Assembly (NCBI GenBank): GCA_902464635.1 | Contig: CABQKC010000018.1 | Location: forward strand, 1-38,647 | Origin: an uncultured Caryophanales bacterium | Lineage (GTDB): Bacteria; Bacillota_I; Bacilli_A; RFN20; CAG-826 | Reading direction: 5' to 3' | Length of the DNA: 38,647 nucleotides | Shown here: positions 33,960 through 38,647 of the stretch, piece after piece | Position numbering within the stretch: position 1 is the stretch's first letter | Layout: each line of letters starts with the position of its first letter | The notes under the pieces: generated by a model | Told to the model about the DNA's origin: nothing | Database searches by the model: none | The model's input: the letters and a program-made list of their open reading frames with translations, nothing else | Made by a program: the position numbers and the translations under genes

Positions 33960-34828
33960 TTGAAACCAAATATCCTAGATAGGATACCCTTTCTTTCAGA
34001 GAAATTATCTTTATCGGAAATCGCATTTACCAAAGCTTGATGCATCGCCTCTGCTGTAGGATATCTTTCTTCTGGACGTTTCCTGCAAGCGGTAATTATT
34101 ATCTTGTCGATTTGCTTTGGGATAGTTGGGATTATCTTAGATGGTTCAGGGAAACGTTTCTTTATTTGCTTTAATGCAACATCTTCTAAACTAGCCCCAT
34201 CAAAAGGGACCTGTCCAGTTAAGGTTTCAAAAAATACTATTCCCATCGAATATATGTCATTAGCAATTGAGGCCGGTTCACCAGTCAATACTTCTGGGGC
34301 GCAATAATAAATTGTTCCTTGTATGGAATCTCCATTAAATCTAGTTCCGATTGGAGTAGCAATACCAAAATCGCTAATCTTAATCGTTCCATCTGACATA
34401 TAGAAAAGATTATCTGGCTTTATATCGCGATGAATTATCCCGTGTTTATGGACATAATCAATCGCTGAAGTTAATTGAAGCATGACTTCGCAGGCATCAG
34501 ATAGAGGCAGGGACAATGAGAAATTAAGCTTATCACGCAAGGTTTGGCCTTTAACATATTCATTAGCCATATATGGCCTGCCCTCGATTATCCCTCTTCC
34601 ATATACTTTGACGATATTTGGGTGATTTAAACTTGCAGCAGAAGCCGTTTCATTATTGAATCTAGCCAAATTTATAGGATCTTTTAAAAGTTCCTCTTTC
34701 ATAACCTTGATAGAGACAATGCGACGCGAAATAAGGTCATTGGCCTCATAGACGTCTGCCATACCTCCGGTTGCAATACGGGAAACAATTCTATATCTAT
34801 CGTCTATCTTGTCCCCGATTTTAATCAT
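33956..34828 (-). CDS. prkC: PrkC-type serine/threonine protein kinase lacking membrane and PASTA parts
   Basis: 290 aa. Complete Hanks kinase: glycine loop ATGGMADVYEA (19-29), Lys41, catalytic HRDIKPDN (133-140, Asp135), DFGIA (153-157), and a GTIYYCAPEV activation-loop end. After the kinase (to about 270) only a short Phe-rich tail follows (GILSRIFGFK). PrkC/PknB proteins normally continue with a membrane helix and several extracellular PASTA repeats that bind peptidoglycan; both are absent. Overlaps the PP2C gene by 8 bp and rpe by 4 bp. GGGAGG upstream. It keeps the operon partnership with its phosphatase but probably senses a cytoplasmic signal. Confidence 0.92.
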   Translation of the reverse strand: MIKIGDKIDDRYRIVSRIATGGMADVYEANDLISRRIVSIKVMKEELLKDPINLARFNNETASAASLNHPNIVKVYGRGIIEGRPYMANEYVKGQTLRDKLNFSLSLPLSDACEVMLQLTSAIDYVHKHGIIHRDIKPDNLFYMSDGTIKISDFGIATPIGTRFNGDSIQGTIYYCAPEVLTGEPASIANDIYSMGIVFFETLTGQVPFDGASLEDVALKQIKKRFPEPSKIIPTIPKQIDKIIITACRKRPEERYPTAEAMHQALVNAISDKDNFSERKGILSRIFGFK

Positions 34829-35573
34829 TATTCAAGGCCTCCCAATAGGCGACTGCTATATTATCGCTACCCCCATTACCATTAGCCTCATTAATAAAAG
34901 AATCGACTTTCTCACTAGGAGAGTCATTTGTAGACATGATAGCCCTAATCTCGATATCTGGGAGATTATTATAGAGACCATCGCTACAAAGAAGGATGGA
35001 TTCGCCATTATACATAGATACTTTTAAATCGAAAGAAGCTGAAGGGAAAACTCCCAAGGCATTCATCAATACATGCCTATCTTCCCTAGAGGCAGTTGCT
35101 TCCTTGCTAATCTTTCCAGTCCTATATAGATAATCTACATAAGTCTGGTCTTCACTTAATAAATTAAGTTTGCCGTTATACAAGCTATAACATCTAGAAT
35201 CGCCAACATTGCCTAGATACATCTTGTCTCCGCTTAAAAGAACGGTGACCATGGTAGTACCCATATCTTTATATCTAGGATTGCTAGAAGCTTCTTTAAA
35301 TACTAAGGCATTCGCACCTTTAATTGCCTTAGCTAGCCACCTTTTGTTCAAGAAAGAAGAGAAAGACGTCTTCTTTTCCAAAAAGGCATCACGAAGGTAG
35401 CCAATAGCTAATTTAGAAGCGCAGTCCCCCTTATTTTGGCCACCCATCCCATCGCAGACGGCAAGTAAGACTTCACCAAGGGAATTAGTTAAAACTAGGG
35501 CTTGGTCTTCATTAGAGATCCTGACCCTGCCAATATCAGTTTTAAAAGCATAGACTCCCTTGTAGCGTTTCAT
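34821..35573 (-). CDS. prpC: PP2C-family serine/threonine phosphatase (PrpC/Stp)
   Basis: 250 aa. Motifs: VCDGMGGQNKGD (metal-binding Asp-Gly), MGTTMVTVLL, LGNVGDSRCY, ILLCSDGLYNN and GGSDNIAVAYW, each with the expected Asp residues. Removes phosphate from the substrates of the adjacent kinase. Start: ATG at 35573, with AGGGGA about 8 nt upstream; a longer frame starting at 35627 overlaps rlmN deeply and lacks an SD. Begins 4 nt after the rlmN stop. Confidence 0.94.
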   Translation of the reverse strand: MKRYKGVYAFKTDIGRVRISNEDQALVLTNSLGEVLLAVCDGMGGQNKGDCASKLAIGYLRDAFLEKKTSFSSFLNKRWLAKAIKGANALVFKEASSNPRYKDMGTTMVTVLLSGDKMYLGNVGDSRCYSLYNGKLNLLSEDQTYVDYLYRTGKISKEATASREDRHVLMNALGVFPSASFDLKVSMYNGESILLCSDGLYNNLPDIEIRAIMSTNDSPSEKVDSFINEANGNGGSDNIAVAYWEALNND

Positions 35574-35577
35574 TCTT

Positions 35578-36627
35578 CTATCCCCTATTCTTCTCAACCT
35601 TGACCCTAAGTTGGCCACAGGCTGCATCTATATCTCCACCGAATTCTTTCCTTATAGTCGCGTTAATCCCATTTTGCATCAAGGTAGTGACAAAATTACG
35701 GCAAGTAGTCATCTCGCTACGCCTAAAAGGCATTTCCTTTACTTCGTTATATGGGATTAAGTTTACATAACATAAAACCTTGTATTTATGGATTAAGGCC
35801 GCTAATTCTTTTGCATTTTCCCTAGAATCATTTAGTCCTTTTAACATGATATATTCTAGAGTTATACGCCTTCCACTAGTCGCATAATATTCTTCTAAGG
35901 CCTTAAATACCGTATCCAAATCATAGGCTTTAGAAATAGGCATGATCTTATTTCTTATTTCATCATTTGGAGCATGCAAAGATAAGGCCAAATTGGTTTG
36001 TATCCCTAATTTGCCATATTCAATTATCCCTTTTGGAAGGCCACAAGTAGAAACGGTGATATGTCTAGCACCTATCCCTAATCCAAATGGATTATTAGCA
36101 ATACGGATAAAATCCATGACGTTATCGAAATTATCGAAAGGTTCACCTGTGCCCATGACATTAATATGGGTTACTGATTCCCCTCTTTCTTCTAATATTT
36201 GGTTGATAAGCATCAACTCTCCAACCATTTCAGAAGTTTCTAACCCGCGTTTCTTCTTTAATAATCCAGAAGCGCAGAAAGCACAGCCCATAGAACAGCC
36301 AACTTCGCTAGAAACACAAATTGGACACCCATAATCATAAGGCATCATGACGGCTTCTACTTTTGAGCCATCTTCCATTTCTAGAAGTAATTTGATAGTC
36401 CCATCTTTTGAATCTAGACGAGTATGGATTTTAGGCAAAGTAAGGCAATAGTCGCTTTCTAATTTAGCGCGAAAAGACTTAGAGACGTCGCTCATTAAGG
36501 AAAAATCAAGAACACGTTTCTTATATATCCAAGAAAAAACCTGTTTGGCTCTATATTTGCTTTCTCCTAATGAAACGAACTCCTCTACCATCCTATCTAA
36601 TGTGTAGCCAAGGAGATTCTTTTTCAT
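35578..36627 (-). CDS. rlmN: dual-specificity RNA methyltransferase RlmN
   Basis: 349 aa, radical SAM. CxxxCxxC cluster at C111, C115 and C118 (GCSMGCAFCASG), catalytic C337 in DIDAACGQLR, and the motifs VMGTGEPFDNFDNV and KLGIQTNLALSLHAPNDE. Methylates A2503 of 23S rRNA and A37 of some tRNAs. Follows the rsmB-like gene by 2 nt and has only a weak GGTAA, so translational coupling is likely. Confidence 0.95.
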   Translation of the reverse strand: MKKNLLGYTLDRMVEEFVSLGESKYRAKQVFSWIYKKRVLDFSLMSDVSKSFRAKLESDYCLTLPKIHTRLDSKDGTIKLLLEMEDGSKVEAVMMPYDYGCPICVSSEVGCSMGCAFCASGLLKKKRGLETSEMVGELMLINQILEERGESVTHINVMGTGEPFDNFDNVMDFIRIANNPFGLGIGARHITVSTCGLPKGIIEYGKLGIQTNLALSLHAPNDEIRNKIMPISKAYDLDTVFKALEEYYATSGRRITLEYIMLKGLNDSRENAKELAALIHKYKVLCYVNLIPYNEVKEMPFRRSEMTTCRNFVTTLMQNGINATIRKEFGGDIDAACGQLRVKVEKNRG

Positions 36628-36629
36628 TT

Positions 36630-37955
36630 CTATTTACCAAAGCTAACGGAGGAAGAAGAGGCTAATGAAGTTTGTTGCAAAGAGCTTATTGGAGTAGACA
36701 AAGTTAGTTCATCCTCTTTTCTTTCCATAATCGCATAATAATAGGTGCAGCCAGCTTCTTCGAATGGGAAGTGTTGCTTATCTTTGATTAATTCAAATTC
36801 AGGATGGTTCTTCAAGAAAGATGTAACCGTGCCTCTTCCTTCTTTGACGGAAAGAGTAAATACGCAATAGACGAGTTTGCCACCGACTTCCACAAATTTG
36901 CTACATCCTTCAAGGGCATCTTTCTCCCCTTGCATTATTTCATCCATTCTATCTCTATCGAATTGGATAAAGAAATCAGGAGAGACGGAAATTGCGTCGA
37001 AATTAGTAGAATCTGGGCAACAGATAACTAAATCTTGCTGAGAAGAAATTGCAGCGTCCATCGATAAAGGATCTTTGGCTTCATATAGATTTACATTCTT
37101 TAATCCAGATTGCTTTAATTCCCTGACAACATCGACTTTGGCATCTAAATCCTTGGTACCGATATTTAATCCGATGGTATTTTTATATGTTTGGATTAAT
37201 TCTTTTTCAAAGCCGGTTTTTTGGCTACCAGTATATAAAAGGGCTTCGCATGGAGCACTGATTAAAGTTTGGTCAATAATATCTTTTACTCCAGGGCGTT
37301 CTTCAAATAATTTGCCATTTTTTAAATCTTCAATCTTCCTTAATGGGGTCTTTCCCTTATAGGCAAAGATATATGGAATCTTAGTCTCGGCAAAATCAAT
37401 AGAAGCCTTATAACCTTCATATAAACTTTCATCTTTTAGACGTAAGGTTGTAACAAATGGACGGGCATATCTTTTTGCAGACTTAAAGCAAATCGAATAA
37501 TTGAAATGATGGAAAATCTTTAAGGCCCATTCAGGAATATTGTAACGAAGTGAAAGGTAGGTCAACGATTTCTTATCGACTGAATCAGGTACTAAATCAG
37601 TGCCAGGCTCTTTTTCTACAAATAGAGAACTGACTAGATTATATTTTTCTTCTCCTAATCTGCCCTTGACGGCAGTAGAGATTTCTTCTAGTGAGAAATG
37701 ACGGTAAAAATAGACATTAGCAAGTCCTAAAGAGACGATGCGTTTATCTTTTTCGTCTAATCCATCGATACCCTTAAGCAATTCAGCAAAAAGCAAATCA
37801 TGTCTAAGTTCGCACCCAATAAGTCCGGCAACATCGCCTCTAAGAGGACGAAGTTCGACTGAAGATTGGAATACTTTCTTTAAAGCATCAGGGAAACGGG
37901 TATGGTTATCCAAGATGTCATTTAGAATCATTGAGGCAATATCTAGTTGTTTCAT
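36630..37955 (-). CDS. rsmB: RsmB-like protein (NusB-like domain plus degenerate m5C methyltransferase domain)
   Basis: 441 aa. Residues 1-130 form the NusB-like RNA-binding domain (LRGDVAGLIGCELRHDLLF). Residues about 150-410 align to the RsmB/NSUN methyltransferase, but the key parts are altered: the SAM loop CAAPGGKT reads LISAPCEALLYTGSQKT (231-247), the catalytic PCSGxG reads ICCPDSTN (311-318), and YSTCT reads YCVFT (363-367), so both catalytic cysteines are lost. In active RsmB it makes m5C967 in 16S rRNA. Position (upstream of rlmN) is conserved. A structural or pseudoenzyme role is likely. AAGGAG before the ATG. The C-terminus (410-441) is a Ser-rich tail. Confidence 0.8.
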   Translation of the reverse strand: MKQLDIASMILNDILDNHTRFPDALKKVFQSSVELRPLRGDVAGLIGCELRHDLLFAELLKGIDGLDEKDKRIVSLGLANVYFYRHFSLEEISTAVKGRLGEEKYNLVSSLFVEKEPGTDLVPDSVDKKSLTYLSLRYNIPEWALKIFHHFNYSICFKSAKRYARPFVTTLRLKDESLYEGYKASIDFAETKIPYIFAYKGKTPLRKIEDLKNGKLFEERPGVKDIIDQTLISAPCEALLYTGSQKTGFEKELIQTYKNTIGLNIGTKDLDAKVDVVRELKQSGLKNVNLYEAKDPLSMDAAISSQQDLVICCPDSTNFDAISVSPDFFIQFDRDRMDEIMQGEKDALEGCSKFVEVGGKLVYCVFTLSVKEGRGTVTSFLKNHPEFELIKDKQHFPFEEAGCTYYYAIMERKEDELTLSTPISSLQQTSLASSSSVSFGK

Positions 37956-37968
37956 ATTTTCTCCTTGC

Positions 37969-38523
37969 TTATTTATTCTCTTTCTTTGCTTTTTCTAGTT
38001 TTTCTTCAAACCCTTCAAAGGCATTGCCTAGATAGATTTGGTTAGGGTCATCATAATCTAAATCGGCCCTATCTGCTGGATTTGGCTCATCTTCATCATG
38101 ATGATGGCAAGAACATTCCTCGTCCTCACATTCATCTTCATCATGGTCGAAGGTAACATCTACTTCCTTGATGTTTTCTTCTTTGATGTAACGAGGATAA
38201 TCCTTGTTTATCTTTTCGTAACGCGAACTTGAATCATAATATTCGAATTCCAATTCGATATTTATCGAGAATAAAGAAAGGGTGTCTAATAAGTATTTGG
38301 CAACATTCTTTTCCAGTGGCTTGAATTTGATTGGGGCTTTTACAACGACTATCAAATTCCAGCTAGTTTGTTCGGCACCATTATGGAAAACCATTGAATT
38401 AGGTGCATAAAAATTAATGTCGTCCTCACTAGTCTCGAATAAGCTAGCTAGGGCTTTCGTATGGTCTTTTGAGTAATGGCCTACGACAAATTGATCTAAA
38501 CCAAGAAAACTAATTGTAATCAT
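37969..38523 (-). CDS. hypothetical protein with acidic Cys/His cluster; first gene of the rsmB-rpe operon
   Basis: 184 aa, soluble. The N-terminal 100 residues look globular (ITISFLGLDQFVVGHYSKDH, then SWNLIVVVKAPIKFKPLE). Residues about 120-150 are very acidic with DEDECEDEECSCHHHDEDE, a likely metal-binding tract, perhaps for Zn or Ni. The C-terminus EGFEEKLEKAKKEN is a charged helix. No family recognised. Start: ATG 38523 with AGGAAG 7 nt upstream; a GTG 30 nt earlier has no SD. It lies 13 nt before the RsmB-like gene, so co-transcription is likely. Confidence 0.75.
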   Translation of the reverse strand: MITISFLGLDQFVVGHYSKDHTKALASLFETSEDDINFYAPNSMVFHNGAEQTSWNLIVVVKAPIKFKPLEKNVAKYLLDTLSLFSINIELEFEYYDSSSRYEKINKDYPRYIKEENIKEVDVTFDHDEDECEDEECSCHHHDEDEPNPADRADLDYDDPNQIYLGNAFEGFEEKLEKAKKENK

Positions 38524-38543
38524 AATTCTTCCTACGGAAGATA

Positions 38544-38549
38544 AGTATA
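38544..38549 (-). promoter_or_regulatory. extended -10 of the seven-gene operon
   Basis: TATACT (38549-38544 on the minus strand) preceded by TGT, an extended -10 element. Short leader with an SD. No clear -35. Confidence 0.5.
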
Positions 38550-38626
38550 ACACTAGAATTGGGTTTAATGGTATAAGGTTATTTAAAAATTGCTAGATAG
38601 AGAACCAAATGTTGGATAAATCTATG

Positions 38627-38635
38627 TGCTATAAT
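38627..38635 (+). promoter_or_regulatory. extended -10 promoter reading out of the right edge
   Basis: TGC then TATAAT (38630-38635), a perfect extended -10, reading toward sequence outside the window. CCAAATGTTGGA just upstream (38605-38616) is also found in the loop of the leuS terminator. Confidence 0.5.
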
Positions 38636-38647
38636 AAGCGTGCCAAA

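Noticed and set aside
1..38647. CRISPR array, insertion sequences, prophage or integrase
   Set aside because: No regularly spaced direct repeats, transposase, integrase or structural phage genes were found on reading both strands.

Overview
The window is a chromosomal segment of a low-GC Gram-positive bacterium (Bacillota, class Bacilli in the broad sense). The gene set and the rsmB-rlmN-prpC-prkC-rpe order near rpmB fit that group, and paired glgC/glgD is typical of it. TGA is a true stop: the glgD/glgA, prkC/rpe and rpe/membrane-protein junctions are ATGA overlaps, so this is not a mycoplasma code. Base composition, short spacers and many hypothetical membrane proteins suggest an uncultured gut-type relative of Erysipelotrichia, RF39 or RFN20. 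That placement is inference.

Left accessory region (about 1-10800). A very large secreted, membrane-anchored subtilase (151-3990, minus) is divergent from a tight three-gene plus-strand operon (4177-8307). The operon encodes a prephenate-dehydratase-fold protein fused to a beta-rich domain, a TIR-like protein with a C-terminal Cys/His domain resembling eukaryotic CHORD modules, and a membrane protein with channel-like helices followed by degenerate RCK/TrkA-N-like domains. This looks like a sensor - TIR signal enzyme - membrane effector immune system and is the best candidate for an undescribed system. Converging on it is a second unusual unit (8330-10572, minus): a 4-fold beta-flower protein, an ECF-like sigma factor and a membrane-anchored serpin in the position and topology of an anti-sigma factor.

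Middle region (10818-25190). It holds a Na/phosphate cotransporter-PhoU fusion, a TM2 protein with a poly-G tract in its promoter spacer (possible phase variation), tRNA-His, a Nudix hydrolase, Pr6Pr-like and VanZ-like membrane proteins, a frameshifted gene missed by simple ORF calling (15260-15650), a SpoU/TrmH methyltransferase, DegV, a one-permease/two-ATPase ABC exporter with a divergent TetR regulator, an aldehyde dehydrogenase and a DUF4143-type ATPase.

Right region (25190-38523) is housekeeping: ppa, leuS, the glycogen operon glgC-glgD-glgA, rpmB, and a seven-gene operon on the minus strand (Cys/His/acidic protein, RsmB-like, rlmN, PP2C phosphatase, soluble PrkC-like kinase, rpe, membrane protein). 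The RsmB-like protein has lost its catalytic cysteines and SAM motif. The kinase lacks the usual membrane and PASTA parts, and rsgA is missing from its usual place. Several genes (leuS, ppa, the Nudix, VanZ-like, TrmH and ATPase genes) have no Shine-Dalgarno and carry a -10 hexamer 6-7 nt before the ATG, suggesting leaderless mRNAs. Other promoters show extended -10 (TGn) elements. No CRISPR array, IS element or rRNA was seen.
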